From: Bos javanicus
Taxonomy: Eukaryota > Chordata > Mammalia > Artiodactyla > Bovidae
DNA: 64,000 nt
Reading direction: 5' to 3'
Assembly (NCBI RefSeq): GCF_032452875.1
Contig: NC_083883.1
Coordinates: 55,674,698 to 55,738,697 of the forward strand
Numbering within the stretch: position 1 is the stretch's first letter; each line of letters begins with the position of its first letter. Below are positions 22,988-34,383 of the stretch, in pieces. The notes beneath the pieces were generated by a model. It was not told the DNA's origin. It made no database searches and was given only the letters and a program-made list of their open reading frames with translations. Made by a program: the position numbers and the translations under genes.

Positions 22988-23186
22988 CTTCAATGCTGAT
23001 TCTAACAGATATAAAAATACAAAATAGTAGTTTACGAATATCAGTCCTGACACATTTAATTTTCTTGCCGTTGGCCACAGATGCATTATCATAGGATAAA
23101 TGTACATTATTCCTATAATATGTTCTGCATTTTCAAATTCTTCTGAAAATACAATGTGATATATAAAAATCAGAAATTTATTATGC
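22988..23186 (-). CDS. SLC9C2: SLC9C2 exon w11: voltage-sensor helices S1 and S2
   Basis: 199 bp; acceptor AG at 23187-23188 after a T-rich tract. Starts with 1 nt of a split codon, ends in phase 0. Residues 419-485. Hydrophobic segments FLIFIYHIVFSEEF (S1) and FVNYYFVFLYLLESALK (S2). The LLESALK end resembles the S2 acidic counter-charge pattern of voltage sensors. The donor reads GTACCA (22982-22987) and departs from consensus at +4 to +6. The length is not a multiple of three, so skipping would shift the frame. Confidence 0.87.
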
Positions 23187-23523
23187 CTGAAAAAAAAGAG
23201 ATCAAATTAAAATGTCAGGTTACTTTAAAAGTATAAAAATTAAAATCTGAAGTTTATTTAAGTAAATATTAACATTTATTTGAAGAAAGATATAAAATAA
23301 TAGATAATTAAAATTTAAAACATACTTTCTATACATAAAAATCATAAGGGAAAAAGATAAAAATATGGCTCTTAGTAATCTATATCAAGGTTGGGGAGCT
23401 TTTTTTTTAAGTTAATATCTTATACTTATCATTCACATAAGTAGAAAAAACACTTTCATTACCTCTGTAAAAACATTAAGTACTGTAAATACATATTCAT
23501 TTGGGAGGGGTAGTATTTTGGGG

Positions 23524-23799
23524 TTCAGAGAAGGCAATGGCACCCCACTCCAGTACTTTTGCCTAGAAAATCCCATGGACGGAGGAGCCTGGTAGGCTGC
23601 AGTCTGTGGGGTTGCGAAGAGTCGGACACGAGAGCAACTTCACTTTCACTTTTTACTTTCATGCATTGGAGAAGGAAATGGCAACCCACTCCAGTGTTCT
23701 TGCCTGGAGAATCCCAGGGACGGGGGAGCCTGGTGGGCTGCTGTCTATGGGGTCGCATAGAGTCGGACACGACTGAAGCGACTTAGCAGCAGCAGCAGC
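23524..23799 (+). mobile_element. Bov-A2 SINE (dimeric)
   Basis: Two related halves (GAGAAGGCAATGGCACCCCA and GAGAAGGAAATGGCAACCCA) joined by CACTTTCACTTTTTACTTTC, ending in an AGC-repeat tail. Perfect 12-bp target duplication AGTATTTTGGGG at 23512-23523 and 23800-23811. Confidence 0.95.
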
Positions 23800-24612
23800 A
23801 GTATTTTGGGGAAGAGGTGTTTTTCCTCCAGTTTCTTAAGATATAATTGACATACAGCACTGTATAAGTTTTAAAGTATACAACATAATGATTTGACGTA
23901 TGTACATCATGAAGTGATTATCACAATAAGTTTAGTGAACATCCTTCATCTCGTATGGATATAAAATTAAAGAAACAGAACATTTTTTCCTTTGAGATGA
24001 GAACTTTCAGGATTTACTCCCTTAACAACTTTCCTATATAACATACAGGAGTGTTCATTATATTTATCATGTTGCATATGACAATCCTAGTACTTATTTA
24101 TCTTATAAATGGAAATTGTACTTTTTTACAGTCTTCATCCAATTCTACCTCCCCTACCCCGCACCTCTGGTAAGCATAAATTTGATTTTTTTTGCTAAGA
24201 GTTTGCTTTGTCTTTAAAATATAATTGACCTACAACACATTAGTTCCTATTACATAACACACTGATTCAATATTTTTAGACATTTCAAAATAATAACTCC
24301 AATAAGTCTAGCTACGATATGCCACCATACAAACATATTACGTAATTCCTGACTATATTCCCCACACTGTACGTTTCATGTTTGTTACTCAATTATTTTG
24401 CCACTGGAATTTTGTACTCTTTCATTTCCCTCACTATTTCTTTCTTCTCCTAACCCCTCCTTTCTGGATACTACCTATTTATTCTCTTTATCTAAGATTA
24501 TTTCTCTTTCACTAAGTTTATTCATTTGTTTTGTTTTTTAAAATCCACATATAAGTGAAATCATACAGTATTTGACTTTCTCTGTCTGATTTCACTTGGT
24601 ATAATACCATCT

Positions 24613-24888
24613 GCTGCTGCTGCTGCTAAGTCGCTTCAGTCGTGTCCAACTCTGTGCGACCCAATGGATGGCAGCCCACCAGGCTCCCCCGTCCCTGGGA
24701 TTCTCCAGCCAAGGACACTGGAGTGGGTTGCCATTTCCTTCTCCAATGCATGAAAGTGAAAAGTGAAAGTGAAGTCGCTCAGTCGTGTCCGACTCTTTGC
24801 GACACCATGGATTGCAGCCTACCAGCCTCCTCTGTCTATGGGATTTTCCAGGCAAGAGTACTGGAGTGGGGTGCCATTGCCTTTTCTG
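24613..24888 (-). mobile_element. Bov-A2 SINE inside L1
   Basis: Antisense dimer starting with a GCT repeat. Perfect 12-bp target duplication ATAATACCATCT at 24601-24612 and 24889-24900 interrupts the L1 text. Confidence 0.95.
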
Positions 24889-25269
24889 ATAATACCATCT
24901 AGGTCCATCCATTTGGCAAGATTTCATTCTTTTTAGGGCTGAGTAATATTTCATTACACAAACACAGGAATATACATTTGTTGTTGTTGTTCAGTCACTA
25001 AGTTGTATCTAACTCTTTGCAACCCCATGGACTGCAGCACACCAGGCTTCCCTGTCCTTCACTATCTCTGAGTCTGCTCAAATTCATGTCCATTGAGTCA
25101 GTGATGCTATCTAACCATCTCATCCTCTGCCACCCCCTTCTCCTTTTGCCTTCAATCTTTCCCAACATCAGGGTCTCTTCCAATGAGTCAGCTTTTCACA
25201 TCATGTAGCCGAAGTACTGGAGTTTCAGCTTCAGCATCAGTCCTTCCAATGAGTATTCAGGGTTGATTT

Positions 25270-26072
25270 TGAGAGAGTAATTTCCTAGGCAGGTTGATAA
25301 GAAGTCTAGGGGTCCCCAAGGAGAGAGGGGTCTGGAATTCTCAAGGAGGAAAAAGGAAAAACTTTTTTTTCCTCTACATTCCTTAGGATTATATTATATT
25401 ATATACATTATATTGTTAAATAATGTATCCTGCCTGAGGACAGTCTCTGGATTAAACCTTCTGTTCTGGCTAATCTGGTTATCTTAAAATGTAAATTATG
25501 GGAGTAGATCTGGTGCAGTCTTTACAACCTCCAGACATTCTTTTGATTCATTGGAGAGTGCTGCTGCTGCTGCTGCTGCTGCGTCGCTTCAGTTGTGTCA
25601 GACTCTGTGTGACCCCATAGACGGCAGCCCATCAGGCTCCCCCATCCCTGGGATTCTCCAGGCAAGAACACTGGAGTGGGTTGCCATTTCCTTCTCCAAT
25701 GCATGAAAGTGAAAAGTCAAAGTGAAGTCGCTCAGTCGTGTCTGACTCTTAGCGACCCCATGGACTGCAAGCCTACCAGGCTCCTCCGTCCACGGGATTT
25801 TCCAGGGCAAGAGTACTGGAGTGGGGTGCCATTGCCTTCTCCGTCATTGGAGAGTATATAACGCCATTGCTAACACTAGCAAGTGGGTACTCTTTCTGCC
25901 CCCTTCTGATGTCTATGTCAGAAGCTTTCTCTATCTCCTTTATACTTTAATAAAACTTTATTACACAAAAGCTCTTGAGCCATCAAGCCTCGTCTCTGGC
26001 CCCAGATTGAATTCTTCTCCTCCGGAGGCCAAGAATCCCAGCATCTTTGTATGGTTCAACAACAACCTTTCA
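25270..26072 (+). mobile_element. Solo LTR of an endogenous retrovirus, split by Bov-A2
   Basis: Starts TGAGAGAGTAATTTCC and ends AACAACCTTTCA (TG..CA). Carries a TATA box at 25855-25862 and a polyadenylation signal AATAAA at 25949, so it is oriented plus. Flanked by a 4-bp ATTT duplication (25266-25269, 26073-26076) in the BovB target. About 510 bp without the SINE. No gag, pol or env beside it. The family resembles bovine BTLTR-type LTRs; the exact name needs a search. Confidence 0.8.
25560..25843 (-). mobile_element. Bov-A2 SINE inside the LTR
   Basis: Antisense dimer with a GCT-repeat start. Perfect 12-bp target duplication TCATTGGAGAGT at 25548-25559 and 25844-25855. It sits directly upstream of the LTR TATA box. 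Confidence 0.94.
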
Positions 26073-26959
26073 ATTTCCTTTAGGATTGATTGGTTTGATC
26101 TCCTTGCTGTCCAAGGGACTCTCAAGAGTCTTCTCCAGCACTACAGTTCGAAAGCCTCAATTCTTTGGCCCTCAGTCCTCTTCATGGTCCAACTTTCATA
26201 TGGGTACATGACTACTGGAAAAACCATAGCTTTGACTAGATGGACCTTTGCCAGCAAAGATATGTCTCTGCTTTTTAATACGCTGTCTAGGTTTGTCATA
26301 GCTTTCCTTCCAAGGAGCAAACATCTTTTAATTTCATGACTGCAGCCACCATCCACAGTGATTTTGGAGCCCAAGAAAATATAGTCTGTCACTGTTTCCA
26401 CTTTCCCTGGCTTTTATTTGCCATGAAGTGATGGGACTGGATGCCATGCCCATTATATATATAGATATGTCCATTCATCTTCTTTATCCATTCCTATCAA
26501 TGGGCATTTAGGTTGTCTCCATATCTTGGCTATTATAAATAATGCTACAATGAACATAGGGGTACAAATATCTTTTCTAATTAGTGATCTCATTTTCTAC
26601 AGATAAATACCCAGGAGTGGAAATGGTAGTTCTATTTCTAATTTGTTGAAGAATCTCTATACTATCTTCCACAGTGGCTGCACCAGTTTACATTCCAATC
26701 AACAGTGTGTGAGGGTTCCCTTTTTTCCATATCCTCCCCACACTTGTTATTTATCTTTTTGATAATAGCCATTCTGACAAGTGTGAGATGATATCTCATT
26801 ATGGTTTTGATTTGCATTTCCATGATGCTTGATGATGCTGAGTGTCTTTTCATGTGCCCACAGGTCATCTGTATGTCTTCTTTGGGAAAATGTCTATTCG
26901 TATTTTATGCCCTTGTTAAATCAGGTTATTTGGCTATTTTTTTCAATTTTCTTTGTATG

Positions 26960-27180
26960 TGTGCTTTGTGCTAAGCTGCTTCAGTTGTGTCCAACTCTTT
27001 GCAACCCTATGGGCTGTAGCCCACCAGACTCTTCTGTCCATGGGATTCTTCAGGCAAGAATGCTGGAGTGGGTTGCCATGCCCTTCTCCAGGGATCTTCC
27101 AGATGCAGGAATTGAACCCACATCTCTTACATCTCCTGCATTGGCAGGCGGATCCTTTACCACTAGCACCACCTGGGAAA
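26960..27180 (-). mobile_element. Bov-tA SINE inside L1
   Basis: Antisense Bov-tA from GTGCTAAGCTGCTTCAGTTG to CCTTTACCACTAGCACCACC, interrupting L1 ORF2 text (TTTTTCAATTTTC..TTTGTATAATTTGGC). Confidence 0.9.
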
Positions 27181-29449
27181 CCTGTTCTTTGTATAATTTG
27201 GCTATTAACCCCTTATAGAATATATTGTTTGCAAATATCTTTTCCCATTCAGTAGGTGGTTTTTTTTATTTTATTTTTTTGATAGTTTCTTTAACTGTGC
27301 AGAAATTTTTTAGTTTGATGTAGTCCCATTTGTTTATTTTTGCTTTTGTTTTTCTTGCCTGAGGCCACATAAACACACACACAAAAGTTAATCAGACAAA
27401 TGTCAACGGGTTTACTGCCTATGTTTTCTCCTAGAAGTTTCACAGTGTAAGGTATTACATTTAAATTTTTAACCCATTTTGAATTTATTTTTATGCATGG
27501 TGTGAAAGAGTAGTCCAGATTGATTTTTTTGGTTATAACTGTACAGTTTCCCCAACAGCATTTATTTAAAAAACTGTCTTTCCTTATTGCATATTCTTGC
27601 CTTATTGTCATTGATTAATTGACCATATAGGTGTCCGTTCATTTCTGGGCTCTCTATTCTGTTCTGTTGATCCATTTGTCAGTTTCCATGCCAGTACCAT
27701 TCTGTCTTGATTACTGTAGCCTTATAGTATTATTCTGAAGTCAGAAAGAATGATACCTCCAGCTTTGTTTTTTCTCAATACTGTTTTGGCTACTCAGGGT
27801 CTTTTGTGTTTCCATATAAATTTTAGAATCATTTGTTCTAGTTCTTGGGAAAGTGTATTTTATAGGGATTGCACTCAATCCATAGATTGCTTTGAGGAGT
27901 ATGGTCATTTTAACAAAATTAATTCTTCCAATCTATGAACATGGTGCATTCTTCCATTTGTTTGCATTGTCTTCAATTTCTTTCATCAGTGTCTTACAGT
28001 TTTCAAGTACAGGTCTTTTACCTCCTTAATTAGATGTATTCCTAGGTATTTTATTCTTTTTTGATATAATTGCAAATGGGATTATTTTCTTAATTTCTCT
28101 TTTTGATAGTTCATTGTTAGTATATAGAAGTAAAACAGATTTTTAAAAATTATTTTTATATCCTGAGACTCTACCAAGTTCAGGGATGAGTTCCAGTAGT
28201 CTTTTGGTGGCATCTTTAGGACTTTTTATGTATAGTATCACATTATCTGCAAACAGTGACAGTTTTACTTCTTCCTTTCCAATTTGGATTCTTTTTATTT
28301 TCTTATCTGATTACTGTGGCTAAGACTTCCAATATTGTGTTGAATAAAAGTAGCAAGAGTGGACTTTTGTTTTGTTCCTGATCTTGGAAGAAATGCTTTT
28401 CACTGTTGAGTTTGATGTTAGCTATGGGACTGTCACATATGACCTTTATGATGTTGAGGTGTGTTCCCTCTATACCCACTTTGCTGAGAGTTAAATTTTG
28501 TCAAAAGTTTTTTCCATATCTATTGAAATGATCATATGGTTTTTATTCTTCAATTTGTTAATGTGGTGTATCACACCAATAGGTTTGCAAACATTGAACC
28601 ATCTTTGCATCCTTGGGATAAATCCCACTTGATCATAGTGTACGATCCTTTTAATGTATTTTTTAATTTGGCTTGTTAATATTTTGTCAAGGATTTTTGC
28701 ATGTATGTTCATCAGGGATACTGGCCTATAATTTCCTCTTTTGTGTGATATCTTTGTCTGGTTTTGGTATCACGGTGATGTTGGTCTTCTAGAATGATTT
28801 CAGAGGTGTTTCTTCCTCTGCAATCTTTTGGAATAGTTTGATAGGAATATATGTTAACTCTTCTCTAAATGTTTATCTGTGAAGTCATGTGGGGCTGGAC
28901 TTTTGTTTGTTGGGAGTTTAATTACTGATTCAATTTCAGTACTGGTAATTGGTCTATTCATATTTTATACTTTTTTATTTTCCTACTTCAGTCTTAGGAG
29001 TGTACCTTTCTAAGAAATTGTCTATTTCTTCTACATTGTCCATTTTATTGGCATATAACTGTAGTGATTTCTTATGATCCTTTGTATTGTTTTTATTTCA
29101 GTTGTAACTTCTTTTTCATTTCTGATTTTATTGATCTGGTCCCTCTTTTTCTTGATGAGTTGGGATGAAGGTTTGTCCGTTTTGTTTGTCTTTTCAAAGA
29201 ACCAGCTCTAAGTTTCATTTATCTTTGCCATTGCTTTTTAATATCTTTTTCAGTTATCTCTGCTCTGATATTTATGATTTCTTCCTTCCTATTATGTTTG
29301 AGTTTTGTCTGTTCTTCTTTTTCTAGCTCCTTTAGGTGTAGGGTAGGATTATTTAAGATTTGTCTGAAGAGCATTTTTTTAAAAATCAATACTAATAATA
29401 GCACACAGGAATAATGCAAAGATTCATACATCAAAAGCAAGAAACAAAT

Positions 29450-29789
29450 AAATTGGTAACAATAACCCTGTATACAAGACAGCAAAAGAGACACTGATGT
29501 ATAGAACAGTCTTTTGGACTCTGTGGGAGAGGGAGAGGGTGGGATGATTTGGGAGAATGGCATTGAAACATGTATAATATCATATATGAAACGAGTTGCC
29601 AGTCCAGGTTCGTTGCACGATACTGGATGCTTGGGGCTGGTGCACTGGGATGACCCAGAGGAGGAGGGTTCAGGATAGGGAACATGTGTATACCTGTGGC
29701 AGATTCATGTTGATATATGGCAAAACCAGTACAATATTGTAAAGTTAAAAATAAAATAAAATATATATAAAAAAACAGAAAAAGAAAAA
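29450..29789 (+). mobile_element. L1 3' end (bovine type), 5'-truncated
   Basis: Contains GAGTTGCCAGTCCAGGTTCG, GGATGCTTGGGGCTGGTGCA and TGTATACCTGTGGCAGATTC plus an A-rich tail: the standard ruminant L1 terminus. Perfect 11-bp target duplication AAGAAACAAAT (29439-29449, 29790-29800). Confidence 0.93.
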
Positions 29790-30661
29790 AAGAAACAAAT
29801 TTAGAGAAAAACATCAGCATTGCTTAAAATTAGGAACAGGACAAAATATTTTACTTAATAATTATTATGAAATATTTCTAAAATTCTTTCTATTCATCTA
29901 AAGTAGAAATTGACAAAAAGATGTTATGTAGATATATGTCAAAACCCTAGGGTTTTAATTTTTTATATTTTTCTGTAAACTTAATAAATCAAAGACAGTA
30001 AAAAAAAATGACCATAATTTACTATGAAAAGTATGTTAACATCCATTTAAAATTTATTAACATTAATGGTCTCAGTATCTTCTCATCTGACCTGCTTTGT
30101 TAGTAGAAAAATATTGTCTTTCTGGTCTAAAAAGTGTGTAAGTTTACAATTTATATAACAAAAGAGTCTACACGAGTTAGTAAAATACGTATCTTATGAT
30201 ATTTTGGACATTGGCTGTAGGTGTTTATTAAGGCCAGGCTGTGTTTTTCCTAAATATAGACATCAACAGAACCATCCCATGCCACAGGTGAAATTAAGTT
30301 GAGAGTTAAATCTAGTCTTTGAGTTTGCTATTTCTCACCCACAAGCACCCCAGAAGAATATGAAAGAAGTCCAACATGTAATGTGACACTAAGACAAGAC
30401 TGTTACGACTTGAAGAACCCAAATGTAACCACCTTTTTCTTCTTTTTTCTACCCACATTCTACTAGAGGTGTCAATGAAATTGCTAAAACAGAACGGAAA
30501 AAGAGAAGTAAGCACTCTGCTGCTTCCCTACTCAATCAATAAGAGTTGACTGTAATATTAGTTGAGGTTTTTCCTTAGGAAAAATCAAGGTAGCCTATTT
30601 TAACAATGTAGAAAAGGTCATATTTTCAAGTACATTGCTATTAAAGGTTCACAGTGCTTAC

Positions 30662-30781
30662 CCATATAGAAAAAGAGGTGTCTTATCTTTATGATATTCC
30701 AAGAAAGTTAACATGTTTTTAAACTTCACAAGCCAACTTCTAGCTCTTACATAAGTTGAAACGTCATAAATACTCATGAAT
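30662..30781 (-). CDS. SLC9C2: SLC9C2 exon w10: linker leading into the voltage-sensor-like domain
   Basis: 120 bp; acceptor AG at 30782-30783, donor GTAAGC at 30656-30661. Starts with 1 nt and ends with 2 nt of split codons. Residues 379-418: FMSIYDVSTYVRARSWLVKF then KNMLTFLEYHKDKTPLFLY. Nearly identical to the recalled human SLC9C2 over its first half; the last ten residues vary. Immediately precedes S1. Confidence 0.89.
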
Positions 30782-31326
30782 CTAATAAAGAAAAATATAC
30801 ATACATGATGAAAACCAAGTGCTATACCTTTGGGTAATATAAAATGAAAAGTTATACTAAATATAAATATAATATACATTTATTAAATATGCCTCTGTAT
30901 CCCCCCACCTAACCACCCATGGTCATGGAACAGAAACAATTTTAGCATGAGACTCCTAAAGTCCATGTCCCTGAAACTTTTCTGACCTGAGGTAGAATAT
31001 AATTAAAACTTCTCCAGTCTAATTCTTTGAGGTTCAGAATCAAGCTTCCTTTTGTCATGCCTTGCCTAGCCCAAGATTCTCCTTGGCCCTGAACTCCCTA
31101 TCCTTCCCAAACTTTATTTAGGAACTGATGCTACACATCCCAAATATATCACCAGGCTGATGAAATGTTAACTATCACCCAGAAATAATCTCCTAAAGTT
31201 GCTCTACAACTTTGTCTTAGAACATTCATTATTTAATGTTTACCAGAACTGTAACCGGATATCAATGTATCTCTAAGATACTGAGCTTTTCCCATCATAT
31301 TTAATTGCACCTATCAGTTCCATGCA

Positions 31327-31541
31327 CACACGCATGCTCAGTTGTGTCCAACTCTTTGTGACTCTGTAGACTGTAACCTGCCAGGTTTCTCTGTCCATGC
31401 GATTCTCCAGGCATGAATACTGGAGTGGGTTGCCATTTCCTACACCAAAGGATCTTCCCGACTCAGGAAATGAATCTGCATCTCTCACGTCTCCTGCATT
31501 GACGGGCAGATTTTTTACCACTGAGCCACCTAGGAAGCCCC
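31327..31541 (-). mobile_element. Bov-tA SINE
   Basis: Antisense: TCAGTTGTGTCCAACTCTTT to TTTTTACCACTGAGCCACCT. Confidence 0.9.
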
Positions 31542-31876
31542 TATCAGTTTCATAGGCTGGAGCAATTCCTCCAGATCCTGCTCCACACCAGGGAGCAACT
31601 TAATAGTAGGCTCCAGGCCTTCTTACCTCCTCTATGCAGTAATTCAGTGAATACGATATAAAGACAAAAGAATTATAATCATAATTAAAACTACGTGGGT
31701 TCTTTTTAATGGCTCCCCTTTCCTCTCATATAATTGCTCTGCAGTTAAATCTTACTCCAGAAACTCCCAATGTCATCAAATTCATGAATCTTCAGGGAGA
31801 AAAGTATAAACAAGTAAAATAGGAAGTAGATGGATGGACAGACAGAGAGATAAGATTTTAAAAAATTGATCAATCT

Positions 31877-31917
31877 AAAGCAATTATCCTTCAATTAAAA
31901 AATAAATTTAAAAAAAG
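31877..31917 (+). mobile_element. Ultra-short L1 3' insertion (41 bp)
   Basis: AAAGCAATTATCCTTCAATT plus an A-rich tail is the extreme 3' end of ruminant L1 (same text at 3040-3075). A perfect 12-bp target duplication ATTGATCAATCT flanks it (31865-31876, 31918-31929). Confidence 0.85.
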
Positions 31918-32007
31918 ATTGATCAATCTGGACACTCAGCTGTCTTCATTCTTTATCACATACCCATTCAATTTTGGAAATATCAATTAAATAAGTATTA
32001 TACTTAC

Positions 32008-32105
32008 TTTCCTTGGATGTGGCAATAGCTTTTGGTTGCACCAATTAATGTCCGGGCTGCCTCAACACTGAGGACTCCATCATTACACTGCTTTTCAAAG
32101 CTACT
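32008..32105 (-). CDS. SLC9C2: SLC9C2 exon w9: cytosolic linker
   Basis: 98 bp; acceptor AG at 32106-32107, donor GTAAGT at 32002-32007. Starts in phase 0, ends with 2 nt. Residues 347-378: SSFEKQCNDGVLSVEAARTL then IGATKSYCHIQGK (last codon split). An amphipathic helical segment of the linker, as in human SLC9C2. Confidence 0.86.
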
Positions 32106-32364
32106 CTAAACATAAAATTTTAAATAAAAATTACAAAGGACAAAATCATTAGTGAAATATACTCTACTTGACCTTTTACATAGCCCTCATTATTATTATT
32201 GAACTCAGTATATGAAAATATACTTTTCAAAAACTATAGCAAGAAATAAGTTTCATTCAATTTGAATATTTACAGAATATTCAATTTTTGCAGAGTACTC
32301 CCTTGGATTATATAAAATACACAAAGATTTCTGGCTTCAGGAAACTCAAAATCTATACAACTCA

Positions 32365-33545
32365 AAGAATTTACTTCAAATGTTCAACATCACTAATTAT
32401 TAGAGAAAAGGCAAATCCAAACCACAGTGAAGTATCATCTCGTATTGGGCAGAATGACTGTCATCAGGAAAGGCTACAAATAATAAATGTTGAAAAAAGT
32501 GTGTGGAGAAAACAGAACCCTTGTACACTGTTGGTATGAAATGTAAATTGGTGCATCCACTATGAAAAACAGTATGCAAGTTCCTTAAAAAATAAAAAAT
32601 AGAGCTACCATATGATCTAGTAATCTTACTTCTGGGTATATAGCCCCCAAACCCCAAAACTTTATTTCAAGAAGATACATGCACCCCAACATTCATAGCA
32701 GCACTATTTACAATCACCAAGACACAGAAACTACCCAAGTGCCCACTAACACAGTTGGCTTAACAAGATATAACTATATTATATATATACACATAAACAT
32801 ATCATGGAACATACATATATCATTGAATATATATATAATGAAATATTACTCAACCATATAAAATAATGAAATATGCCATTTGCAGCAACTTGGGTCATCC
32901 TAGAGATTATCATGGAGAAGGCAATGGCAACCCACTCCAGTACTCTTGCCTGGAAAATCCCATGGACAGAGGAGCCTGGTAGGCTGCAGTCCATGGGGTC
33001 GCTAAGAGTCGGGCACAACTGAGCGACTTCACTTTCACTTTTCACTTTCATCCATTGGAGAAGGAAATGGCAACCCACTCCAGTATTCTTGCCTGGAGAA
33101 TCCCAGGGATGGGGGAGCATGGTGGGCTGCCATCTATGGGGTCGCACAGAGTCGGACACGACTGAAGCGACTTAGCAGCAGCAGCAGCAGAGATTATCAG
33201 TGAAGCAAGTCAGACAAATATTATATCACTTATATGTGGAATCTAAAATATAATATAAATAAAATCTATATACAAAATGGAAACGGACTCACAGACATAG
33301 AAAACAAGCTTATAGTTACCCAAAAGGAAAGGGAGGAAGACAAATTAGGAATATGATACTCACAGATATAAACTAGAATACATAAAACAGATAAGCAACA
33401 AGGATTTACTGTATAGCAAAGGAAATTATATTCAACATCTTATAATAACCTATAATGAAATATAATCTGAAAAACTAAATCACTATGCTATATGCTTAAA
33501 ACTAATACAATATTGTAAATCAAATATATTTCAGTTTCTTAAAAA
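32365..33545 (+). mobile_element. L1 LINE 3' region, split by Bov-A2
   Basis: ORF2 end and 3' UTR text: AACATCACTAATTATTAGAG, AACCCTTGTACACTGTTGGT, TACCATATGATCTAGTAATC, then beyond the SINE GGAATCTAAAATATAATATA and GTATAGCAAAGGAAATTATA, ending TAAAACTAATACAATATTGT. Confidence 0.85.
32913..33188 (+). mobile_element. Bov-A2 SINE inside L1
   Basis: Dimeric, with an AGC-repeat tail. Perfect 11-bp target duplication AGAGATTATCA (32902-32912, 33189-33199). Confidence 0.95.
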
Positions 33546-33599
33546 AAATAACATGGAGTGGATCACTACATGGGATTGGTAGGGCATTATAACAATGGT

Positions 33600-34115
33600 C
33601 CCAATGAAACATAGCTGCCCATGTCTCTTTGTAACTAACATTGCTGCTCTTCCCTTCAAAGGCAGGCTTTTCTTTACTCATTGAATCTGGGCTAGCTTTG
33701 GGATTTACTTTTACTAATTGAATGGGAGTGAAAATGATGTTATTCAACTTCCAGAGCCTAGGAGATAGAGGCCTTGCAGCTCCTCTTCTCACCCTGTTGG
33801 AACCTAGAGATCACCATGTAGTGAAGAAGCCCAGTTCACTCTATTGGAAGATAGGAGGCCATGTGGAGGAGAACCAAAGTGCCCTGAAATACAACATAGT
33901 CAACTGCCAAATCCGTGAGTAAGGACATGTTGGACCCTCCAACCCCAATTCAACTAAAATGGTAGCCGACACATGAGTGGTCCCAAGCAAGACCAGCAAC
34001 AAAATCATCCAGATTGCCAACCCACAGAACTGTGAGAAATACCAAATCATTGTTTTCAGCCACTAAGTTTTGTAGTAGAGCAAAGGCTAACCAAAACAGA
34101 AATCAGTACCAATTG
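33600..34115 (+). mobile_element. MaLR-like LTR remnant
   Basis: GGGCTAGCTTTGGGATTTAC, TTGGAAGATAGGAGGCCATG, CAACCCACAGAACTGTGAGA and TTTTCAGCCACTAAGTTTTG follow the layout of ancient MLT/MST-type LTRs. No internal genes. Family name uncertain. Confidence 0.5.
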
Positions 34116-34383
34116 TGGAGAGTCTCCACAACAAAAAGCTAAACCATGTGTTGTTAGTTTTGGGACTAGGTGGTGAGCAGAGGCTAGAAGGGCAATGAAG
34201 AGACTGGAAGTTGGAAAAGCAGTGAGAAAACTGATGCAGAATGCTGGAGGGAGGCAGTTGGGCTATGATGAGTCAGCACAACTGGCAATACTGTCACCTA
34301 AGGCAACTTGGAAAGTAGATGTGCCTGATAAATTTATGAATCTGGCTAAAGAGATTTCTGGATTTAAAATATTCTAGAAATAA

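Larger units (their letters stand above)
24982..26447 (-). mobile_element. BovB LINE inside L1, split by an LTR
   Basis: 3' end on the left (TTCAGTCACTAAGTTGTATC), broken at 25269 by the LTR, resuming at 26077 with CCTTTAGGATTGATTGGTTT and running into ORF2 (complement of PWTARRSNQS region, then VETVTDYIFLGSKIT). Removing the LTR rejoins the element exactly across ATTT. Confidence 0.9.
23820..29355 (-). mobile_element. L1 LINE 3' half, split by nested insertions
   Basis: The left part is antisense L1 3' UTR (ATACAACATAATGATTTGAC, ATCACAATAAGTTTAGTGAA). After the insertions come the ORF2 C-terminus and the RT region: at 28491-28712 the minus strand still reads KIVHYDQVGFIP-like and HMIISIDMEKTFDKI residues. 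Total about 3.5 kb of L1 after removing inserts. Many stops; defective. Confidence 0.85.
23187..30661 (-). other. SLC9C2 intron w10-w11
   Basis: The longest intron seen (7.5 kb), mostly a nested retroelement cluster (23524-29355) followed by a young L1 3' end (29450-29789). 23187-23520 and 29801-30660 are AT-rich and unassigned. Confidence 0.7.
30782..32007 (-). other. SLC9C2 intron w9-w10
   Basis: One antisense Bov-tA SINE (31327-31541) and a 41-bp L1 3' insertion (31877-31917). 30890-31320 and 31545-31860 are unassigned. Confidence 0.65.

Noticed and set aside
28491..28712. Minus-strand ORF with reverse-transcriptase-like residues as a separate gene
   Set aside because: It is L1 ORF2 in a continuous antisense L1 fragment with stops on both sides.
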